A stretch of 64,000 nt of DNA, taken from positions 513,392 to 577,391 of the forward strand of contig NZ_PZJQ01000002.1 of the NCBI RefSeq assembly GCF_003206065.1, read 5' to 3'. The notes below the pieces were generated by a model. The model had not been told where the DNA came from. It searched no databases and saw nothing but the letters and a program-made list of their open reading frames with translations. This DNA is from Salinicola halimionae. Lineage in GTDB: Bacteria; Pseudomonadota; Gammaproteobacteria; Pseudomonadales; Halomonadaceae. Shown here in pieces: positions 10,578 to 18,446 of this stretch. How positions within the stretch are numbered: the stretch's first letter is position 1; each line of letters begins with the position of its first letter. The position numbers and the translations under genes were made by a program.

Positions 10578-10964
10578 CTACGCCGCGCCCGGGCGCTGAC
10601 GCCAGGCACTCCATGCCAGTACCAGCCAGCCCGCCATCAGCAGCATGCCGCCAAAGGGCGTCACGATCCCCAGCACTCGCATTCCGCCGAGCACCAGCAG
10701 GTAGAGCGATCCGCTGAACAGGGCCATGCCCGCCAACCAGAGTCCGATGGCGAGTGTCTGCCCGCGCAGCGCGCACTGGCCTTGCCATGCGAGAACCGCC
10801 ATCACCGCCAGCGTATGCCAGGCCTGATAGCGTACGGCGGTATGGAATACCTCGAGATCGCGCGGCGATAGCGTATCGGCGAGTGCGTGCGCGCCGAAAG
10901 CGCCCGCGGCCACGATAATGAATCCGCTCAGGGCGGCAGCGACCCAGGCCCACTTTTGGTGCAT
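10578..10964 (-). CDS. DUF423 family inner-membrane protein (YgdD-like)
   Basis: 128 residues with four predicted transmembrane helices. The N-terminal segment with AAGAFGAHAL, followed by FHTAVRYQAWHTLAVM and a C-terminal GIVTPFGGMLLMAGW, is characteristic of DUF423/YgdD. The function is unknown. It is transcribed toward the thioesterase gene with 56 bases between the stops. Confidence 0.88.
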   Translation of the reverse strand: MHQKWAWVAAALSGFIIVAAGAFGAHALADTLSPRDLEVFHTAVRYQAWHTLAVMAVLAWQGQCALRGQTLAIGLWLAGMALFSGSLYLLVLGGMRVLGIVTPFGGMLLMAGWLVLAWSAWRQRPGAA

Positions 10965-11105
10965 GTTGCGACTCCTAGATGGCGACTATGCTGTATGAAG
11001 CGTCAGCCGCAGAATTGACGCCCGCTAGTCTAGCGCGTAAAAAACCGCCTCGGCAGCCGCCTGCCAGCGTTTGCGACGTCATCGTTATCCATAAGGACCT
11101 CCGAA

Positions 11106-12584
11106 ATGGAATTCATCAACACGCTTCACGACGCGATCTACGCGGTCATGACTCCGGTCAGTGATTTCGTCTGGACCTATATTCTGCTGTATCTGCTGCT
11201 GGGCGCCGGCGTTCTGTTTACCGTGCTCACGCGCTTCATGCAGTTCCGGCTGTTCGGGCATATGGCCCGCGTCACCTTCAACAGTCGGGGATCCGGCGAG
11301 GGTGTCAGCGGCTTCCAGGCCTTCGCGACGTCGCTGGCCGCAAGGGTCGGCACTGGTAACCTGGCAGGCGTGGCGATCGCGCTGTGGGTCGGTGGCCCCG
11401 GGGCGATCTTCTGGATGTGGATGACGGCGCTGGTCGGCTTCGCCACTTCGTTCATCGAATCGACCCTGGCCCAGACCTACAAGAAGCGCAACGAGGATGG
11501 CGTCTTCCGCGGCGGCCCGGCGTACTACATCGAGCGAGCGCTGGGACAGCGCTGGATGAGCGTGCTGTTTGCGATCTTTCTGCTGATCGCCTACGGCCTG
11601 GCCTTCAACGGTGCGCAGTCCAATACCATCGCTCAGGGCCTGTCCCAGGCGTTCTCGATTCCCAACTGGATGACCGGCGTCGCGTTGGTAATCATCACCG
11701 CGCTGGTGATCTACGGTGGGCTCAAGTCCGTTGCGCGCACCGCTGAAAAGATCGTGCCGATCATGGCCATCGGCTACTTCCTGGTGGCGCTGTATGTGCT
11801 GATCGTGAACATCAGTGAAGTGCCCGCGATGCTGGAGCTGATCATCAAGAGCGCCTTCGGCTACGGCCCGGCCGTCGGCGGTGCGGTGGGCTACACCATC
11901 AAGATCGCGATGGAGAATGGCATCAAGCGTGGCCTGTTCTCCAACGAGGCCGGCATGGGCTCGGCGCCCAATGCCGCCGCCCAGGCCAACGTCAAGCATC
12001 CGGCGGCACAGGGGCTGGTTCAGTCTTTCGGCGTGTTCATCGATACCCTAGTGATCTGTAGCTGCACCGCTGTCGTGATTTTGCTCTCCGGCGTCTACGA
12101 GCGTCTGATGAGCACCTCGCCGGGCCAGGATATCGTCGGCATTCAGCTGACACAGGACGCGATGGTCGATCACTTGGGCAGCTTCGGCGAAATCTTCATC
12201 GCGATCGCCATCTTCCTGTTTGCTTTCACGTCGATCATCGCCAATTTCTCCTACTCGCAGATCAATATCGAGTATCTGTTCAAGGGCCACAGTAAAACCG
12301 CCGTATCGGTACTGCGGGTCGCGGTGCTGGCGATGGTGATGATCGGTTCCGTGGCGCAACTGCAGTTCGTTTGGGACTTCGCCGATCTCGCCATGGGGCT
12401 GATGGCGACGACCAACCTCATCGCGATTCTGCTGCTGTGCCCGATTGCGCTGCGAGTGCTCAAGGATTACGAGCGCCAACGCAAGGATGGTATTCGTGAG
12501 CCGACATTCGACCCCAAGAAGGTGCTCAAGCGGCCCGAACAGACCGATTCGGACGTGTGGCCCGCGAAAGAGAGCGTTGACTGA
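11106..12584 (+). CDS. Sodium:alanine symporter, AGCS family
   Basis: 492 residues, about eleven transmembrane helices. AGCS signatures: ARVGTGNLAGVAIALWVGGP (N-terminal half) with the G-T/A-GN substrate loop, FWMWMTALVGFATSFIEST, FSNEAGMGSAPNAAA and the C-terminal helices with PIALRVLKDYERQ. It imports alanine, or possibly glycine or serine, driven by Na+ (some members use H+). A sodium-coupled carrier fits a halophile. It is monocistronic, with a hairpin just after the stop. Confidence 0.92.
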   Translation: MEFINTLHDAIYAVMTPVSDFVWTYILLYLLLGAGVLFTVLTRFMQFRLFGHMARVTFNSRGSGEGVSGFQAFATSLAARVGTGNLAGVAIALWVGGPGAIFWMWMTALVGFATSFIESTLAQTYKKRNEDGVFRGGPAYYIERALGQRWMSVLFAIFLLIAYGLAFNGAQSNTIAQGLSQAFSIPNWMTGVALVIITALVIYGGLKSVARTAEKIVPIMAIGYFLVALYVLIVNISEVPAMLELIIKSAFGYGPAVGGAVGYTIKIAMENGIKRGLFSNEAGMGSAPNAAAQANVKHPAAQGLVQSFGVFIDTLVICSCTAVVILLSGVYERLMSTSPGQDIVGIQLTQDAMVDHLGSFGEIFIAIAIFLFAFTSIIANFSYSQINIEYLFKGHSKTAVSVLRVAVLAMVMIGSVAQLQFVWDFADLAMGLMATTNLIAILLLCPIALRVLKDYERQRKDGIREPTFDPKKVLKRPEQTDSDVWPAKESVD

Positions 12585-12601
12585 GCGGGTGATGGACGCG
12601 T

Positions 12602-12634
12602 GCCGGAGTGTGAGGTCTCGATTCACACCCCGGC
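12602..12634 (+). terminator. Terminator-like hairpin after the AGCS symporter gene
   Basis: GCCGG-A-GTGTGA pairs with TCACAC-C-CCGGC (one mismatch) around a 9-base loop, 17 bases after the symporter stop. There is no following T tract, so it may be a stabilising hairpin rather than a true intrinsic terminator. Confidence 0.4.
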
Positions 12635-12803
12635 TCGCGATGCGTAAGTCAGATGCCCGATCTCGCCTTAAGCGCTACAATGCCGCGGTCTTTTTTCTAC
12701 CGCGCCCGAACCCGCGCGAAAAGCACGCGTTTGCAAGCGCCACTTAGTGTTTACGCGCCCGCGCCGGTGCGAAAGGCGCTCGACTCGCCCCCGGGAGGCC
12801 GCG

Positions 12804-13004
12804 ATGCTGATCCAACTCAACGGTGAACCCCGTCCTCTAGAGGGCGATTCCACGCTGACCAACCTGGTCGAATCGCTCGGCCTGACGGGGCGGCGTATTG
12901 CCATCGAAGTCAATGAAGAGATCGTGCCACGCAGCCAGCATGGGCAGATGCGCCTGAACGACGGCGACCGCGTGGAGATCGTTCACGCCATCGGCGGCGG
13001 TTGA
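12804..13004 (+). CDS. thiS: Sulfur carrier protein ThiS
   Basis: 66 residues, beta-grasp ubiquitin-like fold, ending in the required diglycine (AIGGG). Its C-terminal thiocarboxylate supplies sulfur for thiazole formation by ThiG. It starts at 12804, where GGGAGG sits 5 bases upstream; the frame is open 19 codons earlier without family support. It lies 31 bases before thiG. TACAAT at 12676-12681 is a possible -10 box. No TPP riboswitch pattern was recognised upstream. Confidence 0.93.
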   Translation: MLIQLNGEPRPLEGDSTLTNLVESLGLTGRRIAIEVNEEIVPRSQHGQMRLNDGDRVEIVHAIGGG

Positions 13005-13035
13005 TCGCCGCCAGGTTCATGATCAGGAGTCATCC

Positions 13036-13833
13036 ATGTCGCAGTTGATTCAGGACACCCCGTTGATCGTGGCCGGACGCCCTTTCGCGTCTCGGCTGCT
13101 GGTCGGTACCGGTAAGTATCGCGACTTCGACGAGACCGTGGCAGCCATCGAGGCGAGCGGCGCCGATGTTGTGACGTTCGCGGTGCGGCGGACCAACTTG
13201 GGCCAGAATCCGGACGAGCCCAATCTGCTCGATGCCATCCCTCCATCGCGCTATACGCTGTTGCCCAACACCGCCGGCTGCTATACCGCCAAGGACGCCG
13301 TGCGCACCTGCAAGCTCGCGCGCGAACTGCTCGACGGCCACAACCTGGTCAAGCTGGAGGTGCTGGGCGACGAGAAGACGCTCTATCCCAATGTCGTGGA
13401 AACCCTGGCGGCCGCGGAAACATTGGTCAACGACGGCTTCGACGTCATGGTCTATACCAGCGACGATCCCATCGTGGCCAAGGAGCTGGAAAAGCGGGGC
13501 TGCTGCGCGGTGATGCCGCTGGGCTCGCTGATCGGCTCCGGCAATGGCCTGCTCAACCCGGCTACGCTTGCGCTCATTCTCGAGCACGCCGAAGTGCCGG
13601 TGCTGGTCGACGCAGGTATCGGCACGGCCTCCGACGCGGCGCTGGCGATGGAGATGGGTTGTGATGGCGTGTTGATGAACTCTGCCATCGCGCACGCTCG
13701 GCATCCGGTGATGATGGCCAACGCCATGCGCAAGGCGATCGAAGCCGGTCGAGAAGCGTTTCTCGCCGAACGCATGCCGCGTCGCCAGAGTGCCAGCCCT
13801 TCTTCACCGTTTGCCGGGCGGATCAACGCCTGA
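13036..13833 (+). CDS. thiG: Thiazole synthase ThiG
   Basis: 265 residues, TIM-barrel enzyme that builds the thiazole phosphate of thiamine from deoxyxylulose phosphate, ThiS-thiocarboxylate and dehydroglycine. Visible: [11 protein letters not shown] at the start, [15 protein letters not shown] with the Schiff-base lysine, and the phosphate site [14 protein letters not shown] followed by GVLMNSAIA. It is in an operon with thiS. thiD is at 28.6 kb, unlinked. Confidence 0.97.
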   Translation: MSQLIQDTPLIVAGRPFASRLLVGTGKYRDFDETVAAIEASGADVVTFAVRRTNLGQNPDEPNLLDAIPPSRYTLLPNTAGCYTAKDAVRTCKLARELLDGHNLVKLEVLGDEKTLYPNVVETLAAAETLVNDGFDVMVYTSDDPIVAKELEKRGCCAVMPLGSLIGSGNGLLNPATLALILEHAEVPVLVDAGIGTASDAALAMEMGCDGVLMNSAIAHARHPVMMANAMRKAIEAGREAFLAERMPRRQSASPSSPFAGRINA

Positions 13834-13871
13834 GCCTCTCGATCGATGCCCCCTTTGGTCGACTTTAATAG

Positions 13872-13892
13872 GGCCGCCGACGATCGGCGGCC
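13872..13892. terminator. Hairpin between thiG and trmB
   Basis: GGCCGCCGA (13872-13880) pairs perfectly with TCGGCGGCC (13884-13892) over a 3-base loop. It is followed on the plus strand only by a mixed C/T run (ACTCCCATTTCC), so termination of thiSG is likely but may be partial. Confidence 0.5.
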
Positions 13893-13925
13893 ACTCCCAT
13901 TTCCTTTGCCTGTTGACGCCTCCGC

Positions 13926-14651
13926 ATGACTGACAAGACGACCCTCGATACCGAATCCGTCACTGATGCGCCCGTGCGCCGTGGCATCAAGAGTTACGTG
14001 CTACGTGCGGGACGCATGACGGCGGCGCAGGAGCGCGGCCTGAGGGATGTATGGCCAAAGTGGGGGCTGACGCTGGCCGATGGCCGTCAGGACCTCGAGC
14101 AACTGTTCGGTCGAAAGGCGCCCTGCGTGGTGGAAATCGGCTTCGGCATGGGCAAGTCGCTGGTCGAACAGGCGGAAAGCCATCCCGAGACCGACTTCAT
14201 CGGGATCGAGGTTCACGCGCCCGGCGTGGGCAAGTTGCTGGACGAGGCGGACAAGCGCGGACTGACCAACCTGCGCGTCTACCGTGAAGACGCGCTGGCC
14301 GTGTTGGCGGACTGCCTGCCGGAAGCCGGCATCGACACGCTGCAGCTATTCTTTCCCGATCCCTGGCCCAAGAAGAAGCACCACAAGCGACGTATCGTGC
14401 AGTTGCCGTTCGTCGAACTGGTGCGTTCCCGCCTTGAGCCGGGCGGCAAGCTGCACATGGCGACCGACTGGCAGGCCTACGCCGAATTCATGGCGGAGGT
14501 GATGGCCAAGGCGCCGGGTTTCATCAACACCGCGCCGGCCGAAACCGCGCCCTTCGTCGAGCGCCCCCGCTTCCGCCCGCTGACCAAGTTCGAGCAGCGC
14601 GGCGAGCGCCTGGGTCATGGCGTCTGGGATCTCATCTACCGGCGCGATTGA
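13926..14651 (+). CDS. trmB: tRNA (guanine-N7-)-methyltransferase
   Basis: 241 residues. It uses S-adenosylmethionine to form m7G46 in tRNA. Motif I VEIGFGMGKSLVEQA binds the cofactor, followed by FIGIEVHAPGVG, and the family-specific LFFPDPWPKKKHHKRR holds the catalytic and tRNA-contact residues. FRPLTKFEQRGERLGH is the conserved C-terminal stretch. It sits 92 bases after thiG and converges with the EamA gene. Confidence 0.96.
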   Translation: MTDKTTLDTESVTDAPVRRGIKSYVLRAGRMTAAQERGLRDVWPKWGLTLADGRQDLEQLFGRKAPCVVEIGFGMGKSLVEQAESHPETDFIGIEVHAPGVGKLLDEADKRGLTNLRVYREDALAVLADCLPEAGIDTLQLFFPDPWPKKKHHKRRIVQLPFVELVRSRLEPGGKLHMATDWQAYAEFMAEVMAKAPGFINTAPAETAPFVERPRFRPLTKFEQRGERLGHGVWDLIYRRD

Positions 14652-14670
14652 GCCGGCTGGCCGAACGGGG

Positions 14671-15582
14671 TCAGTGCTGCGCCCAGCCAACGAGATGCCG
14701 GAAATGATGCTGGGCGATCAGCGTGATCGCGACACCCGATAGCGCCAGCCCCATGCCCCCCAGCTGCAGCGTTTCGATATTCTCGCCGAACATCCAGGCA
14801 CTCCACAGCAAGGTGACTGGCGGCGTGAGGTAGATGGCGCTAGAGACAGCGCTGACGCCCACGCGACGCAGACAAACGGTGAAAAATCCGTAGCCGCCGA
14901 AGCTCGATAACGCGATTAACCAGGCCAGCGTCTGCCGGGTGATCAATTCGCTGCCCGGCCGCTCCAGTTGTCCGTCGCCGAAGGCCGCGACCAGAAAGAC
15001 CAGGCTCGCCGCGCTGAGCTGTGCCGTCAGCGTGGCCGGCATGCCGAGCCCTGAGGGGCGTCGGGTGGCGAGCACACTGCCCAGGGTCACGCTGATCACC
15101 GACAGCAGCGGCAGCGCATAGGCCCAGCCGCTGGCGCTGCCGGTCCCTTGCCAATCTCCCGCCAAGCACAACGCCACGCCGCTCGCCGCAATTCCCAGGC
15201 CGAGCCAGGCAGCCATGGGTAGCTGCTCGCGGAGCCACAGCGTCGCGATCACTGCTGCCAGCACCGGCTGCTGCGCGGTGATCAGTGCCGTGGAGCCCGC
15301 GCTGACTCCCTGGCCGACGGCCAGCATCACGAACAGCAGATAGCCACCCATGGTGAGCGCGCCGACGCTCATTTCGCGCAGCCAGCCGCTCAGCGTCACC
15401 GCGCGATGACGGCTCAGCGACCACCATAGCGCGGCGATCAGCGTGGCGATGACAAAGCGCCAGGCAAACAGGTCCATCGCCGGCAGGGTGGCCTGGCTCG
15501 CCAGTCGGCTGCCGATGAATCCGGAGCTCCAGCAGATGATGAATCCTGTCATCAGCGCCATGTTCAGCGATAGATTTCGCAT
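14671..15582 (-). CDS. EamA/DMT family transporter
   Basis: 303 residues with ten predicted helices in two EamA repeats. The start MRNLSLNMALMTGFIICWSS lies 8 bases after GGGAGG; an upstream extension in frame runs through the regulatory gap and is rejected. It begins FIICWSSGFIGSRLA, a DMT-type first helix. These carriers usually export metabolites or amino acids; the substrate is unknown. It is transcribed divergently from the LysR gene, which probably controls it. Confidence 0.85.
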   Translation of the reverse strand: MRNLSLNMALMTGFIICWSSGFIGSRLASQATLPAMDLFAWRFVIATLIAALWWSLSRHRAVTLSGWLREMSVGALTMGGYLLFVMLAVGQGVSAGSTALITAQQPVLAAVIATLWLREQLPMAAWLGLGIAASGVALCLAGDWQGTGSASGWAYALPLLSVISVTLGSVLATRRPSGLGMPATLTAQLSAASLVFLVAAFGDGQLERPGSELITRQTLAWLIALSSFGGYGFFTVCLRRVGVSAVSSAIYLTPPVTLLWSAWMFGENIETLQLGGMGLALSGVAITLIAQHHFRHLVGWAQH

Positions 15583-15601
15583 GCCAAGCCCTCCCGTCCG
15601 G

Positions 15602-15679
15602 TCAATGTGGCTTGAGTCTGCGCGCCACGGAGAGTTCAATGAATCGAATAAAAATCCATCAGGGTTCAATATGATTGAA
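15602..15679. promoter_or_regulatory. Divergent control region with repeated TTCAA/TTGAA sites
   Basis: Three dyads lie between the EamA and LysR starts: TCAA-N6-TTGA (15602-15615), TTC-N8-GAA (15635-15648) and the perfect TTCAAT-ATG-ATTGAA (15665-15679), whose centre is the LysR start codon. The TTCAAT arms at 15635 and 15665 are exactly 30 bases apart. The last contains a T-N11-A core, the usual LysR footprint. Confidence 0.55.
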
Positions 15680-16606
15680 GTCAGCCACACGCTGGACCTG
15701 GAGCTCCTGCGCACGTTTCAGGTCGTGGCGCAGACGGGGTCGCTGGCGGCGACGGCAGAGGTTCGACACCGCACGCTGAGCGCGATCAGCATGCAGATGA
15801 AGCGGCTGGAAACGGAGTTGGACGTGCGCCTGCTCGACCGGGGGCCTCGCGGGGTGTCGTTGACGTCGAGCGGAGACGTGCTGCTACGCGAAGCGCGGGA
15901 ACTGTTGCGGGTTCACGACACCCTGGTCAGTCGTTTCAGCGGCGAACGGTTGAGCGGGCGCGTACGCCTGGGGATTCCCGAAGACTATGCCCGCGAGCTG
16001 CTCGATGACACGCTGCCGCAGTTCATGGCGCGCTATCCGGGCATTCTGCTGGATGTCACCACCGATACCAGCGGCCGTCTCGCCAGGGCGCTGCGCAAGC
16101 GTCAGTTGGACCTGGCGATCGTGCTCGATCATGCAACGGGGCTCGAGGGCGGGGAAACGCTGTGGCATCCCATGCCGGTATGGGCGGGGCCGGTTCAGGG
16201 TGCCATCCATCGGGAGGCGATCGTGCCGCTGGCGGTACATCCCGAGGAGTGCCCCTATCGGCAGCTGGCGACCGATGCCCTCGATCTGGCGCAACGTCCG
16301 TGGCGGGCGATTTTTACCAGCACCAGCATTCATGCCGTGGAGAAGGCGATCGAAACCGGCATGGCGATCGGCGTGCTCGACCGCGAACGAGTGACCACGG
16401 CGATGCGCTCGCTCGATGAAAGCGACGGCATGCCACTGATACGCCGCTGCATCGCCAGATTGCACTTCGCGCAGACGATCGATACCGCCTCGCAGCCGGC
16501 AGTCGAAGCATTGGCACAACTGCTGCGCGAGCGATTGCAGGGTCGCGGGCCCTGGCAGCGTGACGCGCTGAGCGGGCGCGATCCCGGACAGAAAACGCGG
16601 GCCTGA
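15671..16606 (+). CDS. LysR family transcriptional regulator
   Basis: 311 residues. The N-terminal winged helix-turn-helix (about 8-67) includes LRTFQVVAQTGSLAATAEV and RRTLSAISMQMKRLE-type recognition helix (here HRTLSAISMQMKRLE), then DVRLLDRGPRGVSLTSSGD. The remainder is the periplasmic-binding-like effector domain with GRVRLGIPEDYARELL. The start at 15671 places the HTH at the usual distance. It diverges from the EamA transporter; LysR regulators commonly autorepress and activate the divergent gene. Confidence 0.9.
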   Translation: MIEVSHTLDLELLRTFQVVAQTGSLAATAEVRHRTLSAISMQMKRLETELDVRLLDRGPRGVSLTSSGDVLLREARELLRVHDTLVSRFSGERLSGRVRLGIPEDYARELLDDTLPQFMARYPGILLDVTTDTSGRLARALRKRQLDLAIVLDHATGLEGGETLWHPMPVWAGPVQGAIHREAIVPLAVHPEECPYRQLATDALDLAQRPWRAIFTSTSIHAVEKAIETGMAIGVLDRERVTTAMRSLDESDGMPLIRRCIARLHFAQTIDTASQPAVEALAQLLRERLQGRGPWQRDALSGRDPGQKTRA

Positions 16607-16630
16607 AACACGAGCCTGAAATACGAACAT

Positions 16631-16656
16631 AAAAAAGCCGCCCTGGGCAGGGCGGC
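16631..16656 (-). terminator. Intrinsic terminator of the small RNA candidate
   Basis: The 8-bp stem 16637-16644 / 16649-16656 with a 4-base loop is followed on the minus strand by six T (16631-16636). There is no T tract in the plus direction, so it does not serve the LysR gene that ends at 16606. Confidence 0.85.
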
Positions 16657-16750
16657 ACTAAGGACCGTGACTAGCTTGATGAGGAGATAACCATGGCAGG
16701 AACCTGACATTCGCTGCTGTGGTCGGTGGCGTTTGGCGACGCCACGAGGT
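16631..16750 (-). ncRNA. Candidate Fur-regulated small RNA (PrrF-like)
   Basis: Read on the minus strand, a transcript of roughly 120 nt would begin just past a Fur-type box, form a 5' hairpin (GTGGCGT/ACGCCAC, 16726-16745), then an unpaired core (16665-16692, containing TCTCCTCATCA and GTCACGG), and end in GCCGCCCT-GCCC-AGGGCGGC plus six T. This is the layout of PrrF/ArrF/RyhB-type iron-sparing RNAs. The core resembles, from memory, the conserved PrrF core of Pseudomonas. The transcription start is estimated, not seen. A 34-codon ORF overlaps but would begin inside the Fur box. Confidence 0.65.
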
Positions 16751-16753
16751 AAA

Positions 16754-16792
16754 GGTAATCATTCTCATTTGTGATTGCAAGCGTAACGAGAA
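16754..16792 (-). promoter_or_regulatory. Fur-type box and promoter of the small RNA candidate
   Basis: GGTAATCATTCTCATTTGT (16754-16772) matches 12 of 19 positions of the classical Fur consensus. ATTCTCATT (16761-16769) recurs inverted as AACGAGAAT (16784-16792), suggesting two operator halves. On the minus strand TTGCAA (16775-16780) could serve as -35. The box covers where -10 should be, the usual arrangement for iron-dependent repression. Confidence 0.6.
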
Positions 16793-16835
16793 TCTTTTTT
16801 ATTTGGGCTGGATGCCATGCCGAAATCGCCATTTA

Positions 16836-17756
16836 TCAACTCACCCCGAAGCCGTGTAACAGTAGCGGTAGCGTCGCCATCGCCAGCAGCGTCTGCCCGG
16901 TAATCACGGCGGCCATCAGTTCCGCGTCGCCGCCCAGCTGGCGGGCCAGGATATACGCCGACGTGGCGGTAGGCAGCGCCGCGAACAGCAGGGCGATATC
17001 TCGATCGACACCGTGAAGGCCAACGATCCAGGCCAACGCCACTACGATCAATGGTGTGACGATCAACTTGAGTGCACTCGATAGCCAGAACGCCTTGCCG
17101 CTATGCCATAGCGCCTGGGGCCGCAACGCTACGCCCACGGCAACCAGCCCCAACGGTAGCGCCGCATTGCCAAGCAGCCCGACGGCTTCGAAGCTCCAGC
17201 CGGGTAGCCCGATGCCGCCCAAATTCAAGGCGATGCCCAGCAGGCAGGCGAGAATCAGCGGGTTTCTCAGTAGCGCCGTGGCACTCTGACGCAGACTGGC
17301 GCTACCCAGCGTGCCGGAGGCGATGAAGGCCAGCACGCAGAGAATGTTGGCGGTAGGCACCATCAGTGCGACGGCGACGGCAGCCACCGTGGTACCGTCA
17401 GCGCCGTGCAGAGCGGTGGCGCCGGCGACGCCGACATAGGTGTTGAAGCGCACCACGCCCTGAAAGGCGGAGGTGAAGACGGGAGGCGACAATCGTAGCC
17501 GATCCCTTGCCAGCCAGAGCCCCAGGCCCAGCAGCGTCATCGTGCCGAGTAGCGTCACCCCGAGGCGAACGACCGGCACCTGGCTGACGTCTGCGGTGGC
17601 GAGCGTGGCCACCAGCATCGCCGGGAATAGCAGGTAATAGATGAAACGCTCGAGTCGCGGCCAGAAATCCCCACCGGGAAAACGCGCCCAACCCAGCGCC
17701 GCGCCGAGTAGAATCAATAGAAATAGCGGGCCCAGGGCGTTCGCGATGTCGCTCAT
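16836..17756 (-). CDS. AEC family transporter
   Basis: 306 residues, about ten transmembrane helices in the auxin-efflux-carrier fold. Visible: FIYYLLFPAMLVATLA in the first half, the N-terminal-half helix VVRFNTYVGVAGA, and ALPTATSAYILARQLGGD near the C-terminus, a characteristic AEC pattern. Bacterial relatives move malonate, malate or other carboxylates; the substrate here is unknown. It ends 84 bases short of the small RNA promoter region, with no terminator of its own before it. Confidence 0.87.
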   Translation of the reverse strand: MSDIANALGPLFLLILLGAALGWARFPGGDFWPRLERFIYYLLFPAMLVATLATADVSQVPVVRLGVTLLGTMTLLGLGLWLARDRLRLSPPVFTSAFQGVVRFNTYVGVAGATALHGADGTTVAAVAVALMVPTANILCVLAFIASGTLGSASLRQSATALLRNPLILACLLGIALNLGGIGLPGWSFEAVGLLGNAALPLGLVAVGVALRPQALWHSGKAFWLSSALKLIVTPLIVVALAWIVGLHGVDRDIALLFAALPTATSAYILARQLGGDAELMAAVITGQTLLAMATLPLLLHGFGVS

Positions 17757-17848
17757 ATGTCATCCTTGTCGAGCGCCTCGATGATGTGTAGCGCCGGTGC
17801 CGGCTAGTCTATCGACTAATGCTCAACGCTTGGAGTCTCTAAAAGTCC

Positions 17849-18385
17849 ATGGCTGCCTATGAAGAGGAAACCGCCAGACCGCGGATGCTCAATCTGCTGA
17901 TCGGGGTCACGTTGATGACGATCGTGATCGCGCTGTGGTATCTGCTCGACTATTACTACTTGCGGGAGTCGACCCGCGACGTGACCTGGTACCCGCCGGC
18001 GCAGGGCTGCGTGCTGCTGGAAGGCGGTTGCCATGCCAATCTGGGGATCGACTCGTCACTCGCGTTCGCACTCCAGCAGGCCCACGATGACGCGGGCTCG
18101 TTGACGTTCGAGGTTCGCGTTCATGGGCGCGAGCCGCAAGCGGTGACGGTTCAGTTCATCGGGCGCGACATGGCGGTGGAATCGCGGCGTCTCTGGCTTC
18201 AGGCCAAGGGCGATGGGTTGTTCATCGGCCGGGGTAATCTAGGGCTCTGCAGTGCTCACGTCGATGCCTGGCGAGCGCAGGTGGTGGTACTCAGCGATCA
18301 CGGTCTGAGAGGGAGCTGGTTCGATTTCGATAGTCACGATCTGGGCTCGGCCCTGGCGGGGCGGGGCGACAAACGCTGCCTGTGA
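17849..18385 (+). CDS. Hypothetical single-pass membrane protein
   Basis: 178 residues, no recognised family. A cytoplasmic N-terminus of about 13 residues precedes one transmembrane helix (LNLLIGVTLMTIVIALWYLL, about 14-33); the rest should be periplasmic. Three cysteines (CVLLEGGC and GLCSAH) might form disulfides. The C-terminal half looks like a beta-rich domain. No strong Shine-Dalgarno is seen. It is divergent from the AEC gene and convergent with the FKBP gene. Confidence 0.7.
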   Translation: MAAYEEETARPRMLNLLIGVTLMTIVIALWYLLDYYYLRESTRDVTWYPPAQGCVLLEGGCHANLGIDSSLAFALQQAHDDAGSLTFEVRVHGREPQAVTVQFIGRDMAVESRRLWLQAKGDGLFIGRGNLGLCSAHVDAWRAQVVVLSDHGLRGSWFDFDSHDLGSALAGRGDKRCL

Positions 18386-18389
18386 ACGC

Positions 18390-18417
18390 CGACGCCGACC
18401 TCGATGGGTCGGCGTCG
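18390..18417. terminator. Shared hairpin between convergent genes
   Basis: CGACGCCGACC (18390-18400) pairs perfectly with GGTCGGCGTCG (18407-18417) across a 6-base loop. It lies between the stops of the hypothetical protein gene (18385) and the FKBP gene (18447), so it may end both transcripts; T tracts are weak on both sides. Confidence 0.55.
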
Positions 18418-18446
18418 AATGTTGCGGTTTTAGACGGTAGCAGCGT

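Noticed and set aside
12585-12803. TPP riboswitch upstream of thiS
   Set aside because: The conserved THI-box elements could not be found; only a weak promoter-like TACAAT and hairpin are seen.
15443-15670. N-terminal extension of the LysR gene
   Set aside because: It would overlap the EamA gene and push the HTH 76 residues from the N-terminus; LysR HTHs are at the extreme N-terminus.
16658-16762. 34-codon ORF on the minus strand over the small RNA
   Set aside because: Its start lies inside the Fur-type box, before any likely transcription start, and it has no ribosome site; the RNA structure explains the region better.
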